NCBI GenBank assembly: GCA_022606425.2
Contig: JAHDVF020000136.1
Coordinates: 62,001 to 126,000, forward strand
DNA length: 64,000 nt
Reading direction: 5' to 3'
From: Lepidostoma basale
Taxonomy: Eukaryota > Arthropoda > Insecta > Trichoptera > Lepidostomatidae
This document shows, piece by piece, positions 1 through 11,000 of the stretch. Position numbers and translations under genes: made by a program. The first letter of the stretch is position 1. Each line of letters starts with the position of its first letter. The notes below the pieces were generated by a model. It saw only the letters and a list, made by a program, of their open reading frames with translations, did no database searches and was not told the DNA's origin.

Positions 1-234
1 GTATAACCTTTTTGTGATGGTGAGTTGTCCTGGGATGGTGATGCCCAGCCATCTCTCTTCTCTTTTTGGTGGCTTTCCTGGTAGTCTCTTGCTGCTTGGG
101 TTTTCATCTATAACAATTTGAGATATTTTTGTATTCTCCATGCGGTCCACGTGGTCTCTCTCTGCTTCTTCCCCATCTTACTATGTCCTCAACATCAGAG
201 TTTATTGTTTATCTTCCGATCCGATCTCTGAGGG
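1..234 (-). mobile_element. LINE 3' fragment (family 2), cut by window edge
   Basis: On the minus strand this reads as the C-terminal tail of a non-LTR reverse transcriptase protein, with degenerate forms of VRWGR, WRDHVDRM, ENPSSKRLPGRPP and WxxSSQD. The same tail recurs at 1650-1962 and 18895-19268 on the minus strand, and a relative lies at 29698-30185. It is 5'-truncated, frame-broken and non-functional. The assignment to a LINE C-terminus rests on the motifs and the repeat copies; the clade is not resolved. Confidence 0.6.
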
Positions 235-1055
235 TATAAAGATATTAAAAATATTATAAAATGGTTTACAAATATGATCAGTTTTGACAGATGTTATAAA
301 GATTTATTTTGGAACGTTTATGCTTTTGTTATAACAAAATAAATTAAAAATTCTTATTGGGGTTCAGGTAATTACTTACAACTAAGGAAATAAATCAAAG
401 ATTGGACTTGACGTTAAATTTATTTGATTATTTTTAATATTTTCTTTATTTTTAATTGCTTTTTTAATTTATAAAATTTCGAGATTGCTCAAATTTACAT
501 ATTTATTATTATTGACATGCAAAATTTCAACGCCATTATCTTTATTAAATGAATGATTTTTTTCAATGAGGTATAAGAGAGACATCTTATTTGCTCTTTT
601 ATTCTTAATTTAAAATTACGCTTTGTTTTACGTTGAGAAAATTTGTCTTCCTTGTCTTTATTATTTTTTATTAATTTACTTAAATTATTGTTTGTATAAA
701 ATGCGGGTCTAATTTGTTCAAAGAACAAAACATATTAGCGCGATATTTTGCATTTTTTGCTATTAAATTACCCGCTATAAATAATAGTACCTAGGATATT
801 TATTACAGATGTTTCGTTGTGGTGGAAAACGCCTATAATTAAAGATAATAAAATTATTACCATTCTATAAAGTACGAGTGCAGGCGTTTAACCTACCATC
901 GCTGAACCTGAACCTGAGACACTACAAAAACCGCACGATTATCTGTCATAAACGTGCTATACAATAATCCTTCAAGGAATTTGAAGAGTTGTATTAGCCA
1001 GGATGAATGCTTCTCCAATATAAGTAATGAAAACTTGTAATGAAAACTTGATACT
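235..1055. other. AT-rich sequence, nothing recognised
   Basis: Long T- and A-rich runs with scattered stop codons in all frames. The short minus-strand reading frame at 495-728 is low-complexity (Lys/Asn/Ile-rich) and looks like chance. No exon, RNA gene or terminal repeat was found. Confidence 0.5.
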
Positions 1056-1059
1056 CTTC

Positions 1060-1140
1060 TTCTTCCACTTCTTCAGATTATTACCGTCCACTCCTGGACA
1101 ATGGCCTCCTCCATTCATTCTTCGATACTCAAATGCCTAA
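1060..1140 (-). mobile_element. short LINE 3' relic
   Basis: A run of CTT repeats followed by text meaning 'accgtccactcctggacaatggcctcctcc', related to the segment at 54304-54390. This phrase is typical of the minus strand of insect LINE 3' ends. Only about 80 bp remain. Confidence 0.4.
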
Positions 1141-1269
1141 AAAACTGCCTAAATCATCTTTATTTTTATAAATTTATTTATTTAAAAAAGATGCAATTTT
1201 TAAAACTTTATATATTTTTAATACAACACATACGTTGTAATAGTTAAAACATAGAAAGGCAGAAAATAC

Positions 1270-1400
1270 ACTTATAATAAATTTACACTTAGGAAATTGA
1301 AAATAACTTTGTTTAATCTTCAAAATATTAAAAAAATATTAAAAAAACACAACATTTTTCGTAGAATTTCTCCATCTTCGTAAGTTAAATTTTCACCCAT
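1270..1400 (-). repeat. foldback half-element, family G, degenerate hammerhead
   Basis: The minus strand matches the family G half-element at 31575-31690: 'cttaggaaattgaaaataactttgtttaat', an A-run, then a ribozyme-like block. Here the core has decayed (ACGAAGA for CUGAAGA, GAAAAATG for GAAACATG), so it is a dead copy. Confidence 0.55.
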
Positions 1401-1479
1401 CGTCAGGGAGAATTCGCAACTGACAATATCTTCAAACGCCAATATAAATAATCAATTGTGAACATAATTTAAAACTAGT

Positions 1480-1640
1480 ACAAACGAAAATGTATGTTTT
1501 CTAAAAAATATATTATAATTTATGGAAATGACATGTCTCGCCTTTCTAAAGCATTATCAAATGCTTCATTGAAAATGCCTTAGAAAGGTAAAACACGTCA
1601 TTCATCGAGTTTTACATCATTGTTCAAGGAACAATAATTA
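1480..1640. repeat. foldback element, family B (short hairpin copy)
   Basis: Two arms face each other: 'catgtctcgcctttctaaagcattatcaaat' and its inverted partner 'aaatgccttagaaaggtaaaacacgtcatt'. It ends in the usual family B flank 'gagttttacatcattgttcaag'. Family B recurs more than ten times in the window. Confidence 0.75.
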
Positions 1641-1649
1641 ACATGATTT

Positions 1650-1962
1650 CTTCTTCTTCTTCTTTTCCCTCTTAGTTTAGGTCGTATTACTTGTTTGTTA
1701 CGGTGGGTTGTCCTGGTATGATGATGTCCAGCCATCTCCCTCCTTCTTTTTGGCGGCCTTCTTGGTAGTCTCTTGCTGCTTGGGTTTTCATCTTTAACAA
1801 TTTTTGTAATTTTTGAATTCTCCATGCAGTCCACGTGGTCTCTCCAAAAGCTCCTTTTTCTGCTTCTTCCCTCATCTTACTGTGTCCTGAAATCCACAGA
1901 CAGACCTTATCGTTTCATTACTGATCCGATCTCTGAGGGTTTTGCGAACGATGGAGCGTAGG
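1650..1962 (-). mobile_element. LINE 3' fragment (family 2)
   Basis: The minus strand encodes a frameshifted LINE C-terminus: a WTAWRIQKL-type stretch, then ENPSSKRLPRRPPKRRREMAGHHH. It is co-linear with 1-234 and 18895-19268. The CTT-rich run at 1650 is the 3' tail read on this strand, so the copy is 5'-truncated and ends near 1650. Confidence 0.65.
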
Positions 1963-2700
1963 GTAAACATCATTTGTGTTGATATATTATAATATATTGA
2001 TTTTCCGTCTTCGTTTTTCATAAAGTTTTAAATTATTGAGGTCCAACGATTTGCAATAACGACTTTTATAAGTGACTGGTTTCAACCTGCTTTGACATGA
2101 TGACGTTCTGAAGTTGAAGCATATCAACTACCAAAAATTACATTTCTTATTCTTACATATAAATCCTGTAAACATCAAGTTTCACATTATTGATTAAGAA
2201 AAAATAAAAATCGATATGTTAACGCGTAAAAAACCTTAAAGGTTGCAGCTAGGTCAAATAAATTTGTTTAAAACCAATTATTACCCATATACATATAAAT
2301 ATGTTTTTTTTTTATATTCAACTACAAAATATTATGATATTTGATTTTATTAGTATACACTTTGTGGTCACATAATATAACAAATTCTATGTTTTTTTGT
2401 TTTTGTTTTTTTAACCACTGAATATGTTTTACTGCCGACTTGCAGAAAAACAAACCAATAAAACAATTTTGATATTGCTATAAAAGTAATCGTTATAATT
2501 TATTACCAAATCCAATAAAAAATCTGTAATAGGAACCCATCAGGGCTTCCCTCGGAAATTAAACAGCGATATACTCGTATACGAGTATTATTCTTCTCTA
2601 AGTGCCGTCTCCTCTGCGAAGGTTGGCGATCATCAGGGCTATTTTCACCTTGTCGACTGCGGCTCTGAACAGCGATGTGGTGCTTCTTCCGAATCACGAC
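1963..2700. other. no gene recognised
   Basis: AT-rich and without an exon-like frame. At 2600-2680 a short GC-richer segment resembles minus-strand LINE debris ('gccgtctcctctgcgaaggttggcgatcatcagg', a variant of the phrase at 21460-21500), too short to classify. Confidence 0.4.
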
Positions 2701-2707
2701 GCTGTAT

Positions 2708-3523
2708 CAAACTGATTCTTCGAATAAACTAAAATTAAACCCATCAAAAACAGTTTTTTTTTGGATTGCTTCTACGAAGCGCCAAAACTTAATTGATCGC
2801 TCCCCAGTATCTACATCCGACACAGATATCCCTCTAAAAATCAATAAAACTTCATGAGGTCCATCTAGAGACGAATCTTTCATTGAAAACTCAAATCAAT
2901 AAAACATTCAGCAATTGCTTTTTTCATCTAAGACAATTAAGATCCATAAAATAAATATTCCCGATACAGTTTTAAAACATTAATCAATTCCTTCGTCGTG
3001 TCCCGACTAGATTATTGCAATGGAGTCTACGCCGACATCCCCAAACAGCAAACTAATAAATTCCAGTCTGCATTCAATGCAGATAATAGCAAGACAGCTA
3101 AGGGGTGTACCAAAAGGTTGTCACATAACACAGCATCTTAAGCTCCACTGGCTGAAATGTCCAGAAAGGATACAATACAAACTCTGCTGGACAGTCTATA
3201 AGGCGTTGCATGGAATGGCACCAGCTTATATATCTGAACTCTGCATCAACGAGAACCCGAATGCCAGACAGTCTACATTGCGATCAGCTAAGTCTTCGGC
3301 GATCGGTAGATTGACTGAAAAAACGCTGTCCAAGCACAAACTTTGGCGACCGATCCTTCGCGGTAGTCGGCCCTTCAGCCTGGAACAATCTTCCAGCAGA
3401 CCTTAAGTGCATAGATTATAAGTCAGAGTTTATATCGAGACTCAAAACGCACCTTTTCAAATTATCATTTTCTGGTAGGAAGGGCTGAACGACTACGTCA
3501 GGTGCAGCCCTTATACTAAACAC

Positions 3524-3554
<31 letters not shown>

Positions 3555-3671
3555 TTTTGTTTTTATATATTTCTTTATCTAGTTCATAAAACGGAGCATT
3601 TTCTACAGCGCCCTTGAGATGAGTAATTCATAAAAATGGCGCTCTATAAATTATACAATTTATTATTATAT
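2708..3671 (+). mobile_element. CR1/L2-like LINE, 5'-truncated and broken copy
   Basis: Plus-strand frames match the C-terminal third of the intact LINE protein at 55024-58185: [10 protein letters not shown], the RLDYCNG block in altered form, [39 protein letters not shown] and RSAKSSAIGRL. Frameshifts and stops break it into pieces (2675-2857, 3020-3406). The 3' UTR keeps the paired block gcgcc...ggcgc seen at 58274 and 12848, then an (ATT)-rich end near 3671. Divergence from the intact copy is clear, so it is an older subfamily member. Confidence 0.85.
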
Positions 3672-3826
3672 AACTAACTAACTAACTAACCATCACGCCG
3701 TCTCCCCGAAGGGGTAGGCAGAAAGAATGGACTGCCATATTTTCATTCGACACTCTATCATACACAGAGTATCACACATTCGTCTAAGAGATCTCATTTC
3801 TACTGCATTTATTGTACTTTCATCCT
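3672..3826 (-). mobile_element. RTE-type LINE 3' fragment with internal deletion
   Basis: It starts with the minus-strand tail (CTAA)n, then the conserved 3' end 'ccatcacgccgtctccccgaaggggtagg'. About 250 bp that other copies have are missing after the first 60 bp. The tail abuts the end of the CR1-like copy at 3671. Confidence 0.8.
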
Positions 3827-4212
3827 TTTTTATTATTATTATATTATTGTCTTCAATTGTGCAGCCAAAAGTTTTTTCTCCGACCTGATCCGATTATATT
3901 AGGTTAGATAATTCCAACGCAAGCAAAATTAATTGTGCTGATTTCTCTGCATTTTGCATCAGACAGACTAAATGCAATTGTAATACAGGTGTAAGATAAC
4001 ACCTGCGACGTTTGAATAATAATATCATTTCAGAATTCGTAAACTCTAAATTGAAAATAATATATTAAAAAATAACTCCAGTCTTAATCGCATAAAAATA
4101 AGAAAACGTGAAATAGTCCTTTTTGACCCAATTCCTTCACAAAAATTTATGTGCATATCTATTATATTTATTTTCATGACACGTGAATTATTTATATATC
4201 GCCATTTTAATG

Positions 4213-4382
4213 AAAATGTCAAATTTCTAGAATTTTTATTATATTTTATGTGAATCACATATTTCGCCTATCTAAGGTATTATCAAATGTTTGATCCTGC
4301 CTAAGACATGCGAAACTTCTCATTCACATAAATAATAATAAAACTTATAGAAAACGGACGTTTTTATTTGTATTAACGGTGC
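4213..4382. repeat. foldback element, family B
   Basis: Inverted arms 'tttatgtgaatcacatatttcgcctatctaagg' and 'cctaagacatgcgaaacttctcattcacataaa', with family B flanks 'ctagaatttttatta' and 'aaaacggacgtttttat'. The hammerhead-like core is decayed. Confidence 0.75.
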
Positions 4383-4397
4383 TTCAAACAGAAACAT

Positions 4398-5262
4398 TTA
4401 ACTAACTAAACCATCACGCCGTCTCCCCGAAGGGGTAGGCAGAAATAATGGACTGCCACACTTTTCTTTCTTGACATATTTCTCTCGCTTTCTCAACATT
4501 CATACATCGTGTCATGTACGCGCGTCGATTTCTCTGACTCCTCACGTGGCCGACATTTAATATTTGATTTATTTGATCGTGCCACGTTTTCCCCGATCTT
4601 CCTCTATTTCTAGTTCCATTTACATCGTTAACATTTTCTTTTTTTAACCATTCTTTCTTCATTCATTCTTTCCATGTGTCCAAAACCATCATAATGATCC
4701 TTGTATTATTTTGTTCATTACACCATCATGCGCACCGCATTCAATTCTTATATTTTCATTCGACACGTCTATCATACACAGAGTATCCACACATTCGTCA
4801 AAGAGATCTTATTTCTATTGCATTGATTCTACTTTTATCATTCTTTTGCCAATTCCATGCTTCACTTCCATACATAAGGTTCGGTACAAGAACACCATTG
4901 TGCACTGCCATTTTAGATTTTGGATAGGTTTTTGTTTGCGATGACAACTTTAAGTGCACCTATTTACTTTGTTGCCTGCCCCAACCGTTCTTTCAATATC
5001 CCTCTCCACTCGGCCATCTCTTGTAAACATACTTCCTTAATACACGAACTCATCTACTTGCTCCGAATTTTCACCATTCATGCTAATGTTGCAGACTGTC
5101 ATGATTTCTTCTTTTTTTCTAAAATTATTACCTTGGACTTATTAACATCCATTATCAGATCATTTCGCATGCATACCTCATACATACTATTCATCAGGAC
5201 TTGTAAGTTCATGCTCGTTGTCTGCAAGTAGGACTGCGTCATCCGCATTCAAGAGGCTTTTA
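4398..5262 (-). mobile_element. RTE-type LINE, 5'-truncated copy (long)
   Basis: One of the longest copies of the dominant LINE here. Minus strand, from the tail inward: (TTAG)n, the CCCCTTCGGGG hairpin, the C-terminal protein tail ([25 protein letters not shown]), the [14 protein letters not shown] block, and then the part just after the RT catalytic motif (frames resembling ENEHELQVLMNSMYEVCMRN and QVDEFVYLGS). Many frameshifts make it non-coding. Confidence 0.85.
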
Positions 5263-5459
5263 ACATAGTTATATTTAAAGTTTATTTACAAGTATCGCAC
5301 CAATTGCGCTCAGAGCGCGGCAATGTACCGAATATGCGACACTTATAACAAATCTTTTAATGCAAACGATGTTTTTCACCTAAACGCTTATGATTTTAAA
5401 AAATAGTTGTAGCAACTTTTTCAATATTTAATACTTTTATAAATTTAAATACACTAAAT

Positions 5460-5525
5460 TCGTATGTTTTAGACAGGCGAAAAATGACTTCTAGAAAACA
5501 GATGTTTTAATTCACATTAACAGTG
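5460..5525. repeat. foldback family B, right arm only
   Basis: The segment 'tttagacaggcgaaaaatgacttctagaaaacagatg' equals the right arm of family B without its partner. Confidence 0.55.
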
Positions 5526-5610
5526 TTTTAAACTGTAATTTAATAAAATATAATTCAAAAAAATTCGTATGTTTTATGCCATTAAGAAAGAACAAAATAT
5601 TTTTTATATA

Positions 5611-6165
5611 ACTAACTAACTAACCATCACGCCGTCTCCCCGAAAGGGTAGGCAGAAAGAATGGACTGTCACACTTTTACTGATGCGGCACTCCATCCTT
5701 TTCTTTTCGCCCCGCGGGAGACGCGGTGTGATGGGTTGCGAACCTCATCGCCACCAATAGGCATCTCCCGCGCACACTTCGATCTTCCAACATCCACAAA
5801 ATAAATCTAAAACAAATAATATAAAATACAATGATATAAAATAAAATAACAAAATAAAAATAATTTAATACAAAATGTTATTTTTAGATGGTGCACATTT
5901 GTCTATTTAATTTATGTTCCACGAATCCACCGTTTTTTAAATTAAGCACATAATGTAATAACACATAATGTTTTTCCGATGTTGCACATGTTGACATGGA
6001 CGATCCGGACTTTTGTGTTTATTTAATTTATGTTACACGTATCCACCGTTTTTTAAATTAGCTGTTATATGATTGAATTAATGTTCCACGTATCCACTTT
6101 TTTTATTTGGCAGTAATTAGGCACTTAAAACCAACCAACACCAGCAAGAACTTTAAAAGAATATT
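5611..6165 (-). mobile_element. non-autonomous retroelement using the RTE 3' end (copy 1)
   Basis: The minus strand is nearly co-linear with 43010-43567 (+) over its whole length, and 15755-16052 is a shorter copy. The body has no coding potential. It carries a degenerate internal repeat, 'aaacggtggatacgtg', three times. The last ~70 bp (ccattctttctgcctac, hairpin, ggcgtgatgg, TTAG tail) are those of the RTE-type LINE. A shared 3' end of this kind is the mark of an element mobilised by the LINE's reverse transcriptase. Its 5' boundary is where the two long copies diverge (6165 / 43010). Confidence 0.8.
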
Positions 6166-6169
6166 TTTT

Positions 6170-6585
6170 ATATTGTGTATCAAATCGTCTGAGAATCATC
6201 TATTCGATTGTTATCGAGTTTGTGAATAAATTATCCTCTCTGCGTGATCATTATTGTTGCAGAACACTTGTGTTTATTTAATAAATGATATAACGTTTTA
6301 CATAATCCATCGTGACACCCTTTAAAAAAAAGAGGTCAAATATTCATATTTATAATTAATATAATATATTTATAAATCTTGAATCCTGCTATTACTAATA
6401 TATTGTGCACGTCCGCGTTCATAATTATTATAATCGTGCAAAATAAATCTTTGCATACATAACTACAGCGTGAGCATAATCGACGATTGGCAGATGGAAA
6501 TGAAAGGAAAAATATGTAAAATATTTATTGTTTCTTGAACGATGATGCAAAACTCTATATTAAATAATAATTTCAATATAGGTTT
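6170..6585. other. AT-rich, nothing recognised
   Basis: No exon, repeat partner or terminal repeat was found; at about 6480 the base composition becomes slightly less AT-rich without a coding frame. Confidence 0.4.
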
Positions 6586-6586
6586 T

Positions 6587-7077
6587 CCATACATAAGGTC
6601 GATGTTCTTCTACCGACCCTTATGTATGGAAGCGAAGCATGGAACTGGCAAAAGAAGGATGAAAGTAGATGTGTGGATAAATGTGTGGATACTCTGTGTA
6701 TGATAGAGTGTCGAATGAAAATATAAGAAGTGAATGCGGTGCAAATGATGGTGTCATGAACAAAATAATGAAAGGATCATTAAGATTGTTTGGACATATG
6801 GAAAGAATGAATGAAGAAAGAATGGTAAAAAAATTATATGTTAATGATGTAAATGGAACCAGAAATAGAGGAACCGAGGAAAACGTGGCACGATCAAATA
6901 AATCAAATATTTAATGTCGGCCATGTGAGGAGTCAGAGAAATCCACGCGCGTGAATGACACGATGTATGAATGTTGAGGAAGCGAGATAAATATGTCGGG
7001 AAAGAAAAGTGTGGCAGTCCATTCTTTCTGCCTACCCCTTCGGGGAGACGGCGTGATGGTTAGTTAGTTAATTAGTT
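6587..7077 (+). mobile_element. RTE-type LINE 3' fragment
   Basis: The plus-strand frame gives pieces of the C-terminus ([20 protein letters not shown]) and ends in gcgtgatgg plus TTAG repeats. At its 5' end 'ttccatacataaggtcg' is repeated inverted 12 bp later ('cgacccttatgtatggaa'). That small inversion is consistent with twin priming during insertion. Confidence 0.8.
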
Positions 7078-7315
7078 ATTTCAATATATCGCCTCTTTGC
7101 GAGAATAACGTGACATTTCGAAAATCAAATCGGACGTGTTCAACTTTATTTTCTACAAAAACATGGTATTTTTAAAGTGAAAAGCAGAGAATTTATGAGG
7201 GATAGAGACAACACAACAGTGGTATATTGTTTTCAGACGGGTATCTTGCTTCATTATTAAATTTTTCAATTTTTCGAGATAGCACGTTATTCTCGCAAAG
7301 AGGCGATATATTCAA
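7076..7315. repeat. MITE-like element with ~35-bp inverted ends
   Basis: The left end 'tatatcgcctctttgcgagaataacgtg' is inverted at the right end 'acgttattctcgcaaagaggcgatata'. The ~170-bp interior has no coding frame. It sits directly behind the TTAG tail of the preceding LINE copy. The superfamily is not identified. Confidence 0.7.
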
Positions 7316-7317
7316 TA

Positions 7318-7440
7318 ACTAATACCAATGAAAACGTTTGTTTTCTAAAACTTTTATTATAGTTTATGGAAATTACATGTTTCGCCTTGCTAATAATCAC
7401 ATTTGATAATAAGCAATATTTGATAATTTGGAGTATTTTC
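7318..7440. repeat. foldback family B, half copy
   Basis: 'aatgaaaacgtttgttttctaaaacttttattatag', then 'acatgtttcgccttgctaata', is the left arm of family B. The right arm is missing. Confidence 0.6.
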
Positions 7441-7519
7441 CTCTAGTATGATAGCCCTTCAAATTGACTTGATAAAGAAGGAATAGGTTATTCAGTTTTT
7501 ATTTAATTATTCGGGGTTT

Positions 7520-7895
7520 AATACAACCACGTGCAAGTTGTAGGAATTGATTGCATCCAGGGTATTCCAACATGTCTGTTAAGGTCATCTTTCCACCATA
7601 GTTGCGGTCGACCTGCACTTCTCTTTGTCGTCCACGGTTTTCAAGTCAGCAGTCTTCTTGTCCATTTTTCGTCCGAACTACGTGACCTGCCCATTGCCAT
7701 TATAGAGTCGCTACCAGGTGGATGATGTCAGTGACCTTTGTTTTTTCTATCACCGTATCGTTTCTGACTCTGTCTCTTAGGCTTATTCCTAACATGGCTC
7801 ATTTCATGGATCTTTGGGTCACTCGAAGTTTCTCGGCACTTTGTTTGGACAATGTTATAGTTTCAAGCCCATAAGTAGCAACTGTTGGAGGAATT
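7520..7895 (-). mobile_element. LINE 3' fragment (family 4)
   Basis: The minus strand reads as a decayed LINE C-terminal domain, including phrases that translate to GxVTRxxDLQV, HPPGSDSIxAMGR and ExKWTRRLLTWKPWTTKR-like text. Related debris lies at 43605-43930 and 54304-54460. It ends 28 bp before the gene A exon at 7924. Confidence 0.5.
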
Positions 7896-7923
7896 AATTA
7901 TTAATAATTGGATGTTATTTCAG

Positions 7924-8018
7924 GAAAGCTGGGAATGGCATCTCTTGTGCTATGGTCCGAACCGGAGTCCAATAGTGAGGAAGACAAAAGTATTGCGGAA
8001 AGGAGTTTGGAGTTTTCG
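7924..8018 (+). CDS. gene A, exon encoding GKLGMASLVLWSEP (95 bp)
   Basis: Preceded by 'ttatttcag' and followed by 'gtaagtaac'. It enters in phase 1 (the first Gly codon is split) and exits at a codon border. The 95-bp length and both phases equal those of gene B exon 42272-42366. It encodes the strand-loop after the acid/base motif in GH1 proteins, with the acidic run EPESNSEEDKS. Confidence 0.9.
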
Positions 8019-11000
8019 GTAAGTAACTCTAATAATTAAAATCTGTAATTTTTTTTTAAATGCGCAAGTCTTCAAAAATAAATGTACACAAATATATTTT
8101 TTTCTATTATTTTATTGCTCAAAGATTTGAGCAAAACTGATCAAGTCAATTAAGTCCCTGTTCACGGAAATCACTGCTAGTGTTAGAGTAAATGGAAGTG
8201 TTGCAGCCTGGTTTAATATCAATTAAGATGTTAAATAGGGTTGTGTGTTCCCATGTTGTTTTATCTATATATGGACTTAGGTGGTATGAATATAGGTGCC
8301 AAAATGAGCGGAGTGTCAGTAAGCTTTCTGTCATATACGGATGACGCTGTTCTACTTACAGACAACTGAACTATAAATCCTGGTGTCTAGTATGTATGAG
8401 GTATGCATGCGATATGATCTGATGATGAATGTGAATAAGTCTATTTTTGAAAAAGAAGAAAGACAGTCTGCAACATTAGCGTGAATGGTGAATATCTGGA
8501 ACAAGTGTAAGAATTTGTATATTTAGAAAATGTGTTAACAAAAAATGGTCGAATGGAAAGGGATATTTAAAAAAGGGTTTGGGCAGACAATAAAGTAAAT
8601 GGAGCAATATAAATGGTTGAGATATTAGTTTTGTTAAACTCACTAATGTTAAACTTTCGTATGAAGCACTTAATTTGCGGTGTGACATTATTAAATAAAA
8701 TAATAATACACTTCACGTATTTGCATCAACACTATTTTATTTGGTAACACCAACCGGTTTCGCTCCCGCCGGAACTTCGTCAGGGGGAGAGAGTAAGCAG
8801 TTTAATCTTTCACCCTGACGAAGCTCCGGCGTGAGCGAAACCGGTTGGTGTTACCAAATAAAGTGGTGCTGATACAAATACATAAAGCATTTTATTATTT
8901 TATTTACTCACTAATGTTGGTTTGAGAATGCCCTCGTAAGCCGAAACAAATTTGTCACTACTATATATATAATTTATTATATAAATTAAATCCAAGTTGA
9001 ACCATTTAACAATCGTGTTTACTATAATAAATAATGCATTTAATGTTGTGAGTCCAAAAAAAACGAAAAAGCTTAGATGACAGTGTACACTGGTGATTTT
9101 GTACCGACTCTTATGTATGGAAGTGAAGCATGGAACTTGCAAAAGAAGGATGAAAGTAGAGTAAATGCAGTCAAAATGAAATCTATTAGACAAATGTGTG
9201 GAAAAACTGTGTATGAAGGAGTGTCAAATGAAAATATAATATGTGAATGTGGTGCGAATGAAAGTGTTATGAACAAAACAATGATATATACATCGAGATG
9301 CTTAGGACACAATTAAATAATGAAGGAAGAAAGAATGGTTAAAAATGATATGTTAACGATGGACCTTGATATAGAGAAAGATCGAAGAAAACGTGACACG
9401 ATCAAATAATTAAAAAAATTGATGGATGAGGGAAGATAATGGTTAAAATAATATTTTCAAGTAGTGGGAATAGAAAAGGAAGTTGAAGAAGATAAAATCA
9501 ATGAATTTTTAAAAGACGACAGATATGATAGAGTGTCGAATAAAAAATATATGAAGTAAATGCGATGCGAAAGATAGTATTATGAACAAAATAATGAAAG
9601 GATCATTTAAATGATTTGGACACATGGAAAGAACGAATGAAGAAAGAATGGTAAAAAAAACTATATGTTTAAGATGTAAATGGAACTAGAAATAGAGAAA
9701 GACCGAGGAAAACGTAGCCCGATAAAAATAAATCAAATATTGAATGTTGGTCATGTGAGAAGTCGGAGAAATCGATGCGTGTATGAATGTTGAGGAACGA
9801 AAGAGATACGAGTATGTCAGAAATAAACAGTGTGGCGATACGCTTTTTCTGCCAACCCCTGCGGGGTGACGGCGTGATGCTAAGTTAGTTAGTTTTCAAC
9901 GATTTGTCTTGATCAGTTTTAATTCAAGGATATATTCACTTTAGTAGATATAAATATATTAATTAATTAGAATTGCATGTACACAACGATAACTAATTAA
10001 ACTGTATAAAAATAACATTTATACAACAGTGCACGATTTATATTTTCAATAGCCTACACGTCTAGGGAAGATGTAATAAATCACCTTGCATTTATATGCA
10101 CGAGCTTTTTATTGTCTTCCGTGACATTATTCATACAATTTGAAACTCACTTAACGAAGGGGTAGCCAGAGGGGATGGACCGCCATACTGCTCTATCCTG
10201 ACACAACACTTAACCCTCTTCTACATTCATACATTGTGATCCTCGTCGATTTTTCCGATTTCGAACATGGCTATCATTTAAAAATTTATTAATTTCATCT
10301 TCTTAGACTACTTTTTGTATTCACACCACTTTTAAATATAATTTTTTTATCATCCATTTGTTACTTATGTCCAAACCATCTTAGTGTCCCTTATTTTATT
10401 AATTTAGGGCGCATTTTTCTAACATTCTGTCTTCGGTCTGGTATAGAATTCAATTGACTTATTATCTAACTATCACATATAACGAGAGCCTTCGTGGCCT
10501 AGTGGTAGATGCTTTGACTGCGACCCCCAAGGTCCCGGGTTTGATTCCGGTGATAGTAGTGTGATTGTCACATAATGACAGGTCATAAGTCCTGTAAGCG
10601 CCTCGGCCACCACATTCTGTTCCCAGAAAAAACAATTAAGATCTTCGTCTCTATTGAGAGACAATTTATTCTTATAAAAAAAAAAATATCCGCAATTGGT
10701 AAAATCCAGTATTTGTCTACAAGAATTTGTATAAATTCAAAATGTTGTATACTATATTTTCAACATTTTGAATGTATACAAAAACTTGTAGACAAATACT
10801 GGATTTTACCTATTGCAGATAAATTATTTTTTTATAAGGACTAACTATATTTTCAATTAAAAAAGCGAGTGCTGTAGGATATACATATAGTTGAATAGCA
10901 ATTAAATATTAATGGGTCCTTGTTTGACAAAAAAAGCTTCGTTTAATTAATTGCGCTCACTGAAATCAATTGCTTTGTCTGTATTTTTTTCCTATACAAT

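Larger units (their letters stand above)
8705..8890. repeat. foldback element, family E, with two outward hammerheads
   Basis: A palindrome with ~70-bp arms: 'tatttggtaacaccaaccggtttcgc' (left) against 'gcgaaaccggttggtgttaccaaata' (right), with a ~30-bp centre. Each arm contains a hammerhead ribozyme core reading outward. It lies in the first gene A intron seen here. Confidence 0.9.

Noticed and set aside
1..7923. Upstream exons of gene A
   Set aside because: Searched for the [14 protein letters not shown] and TFNEP exons; none is present, so they must lie left of the window.
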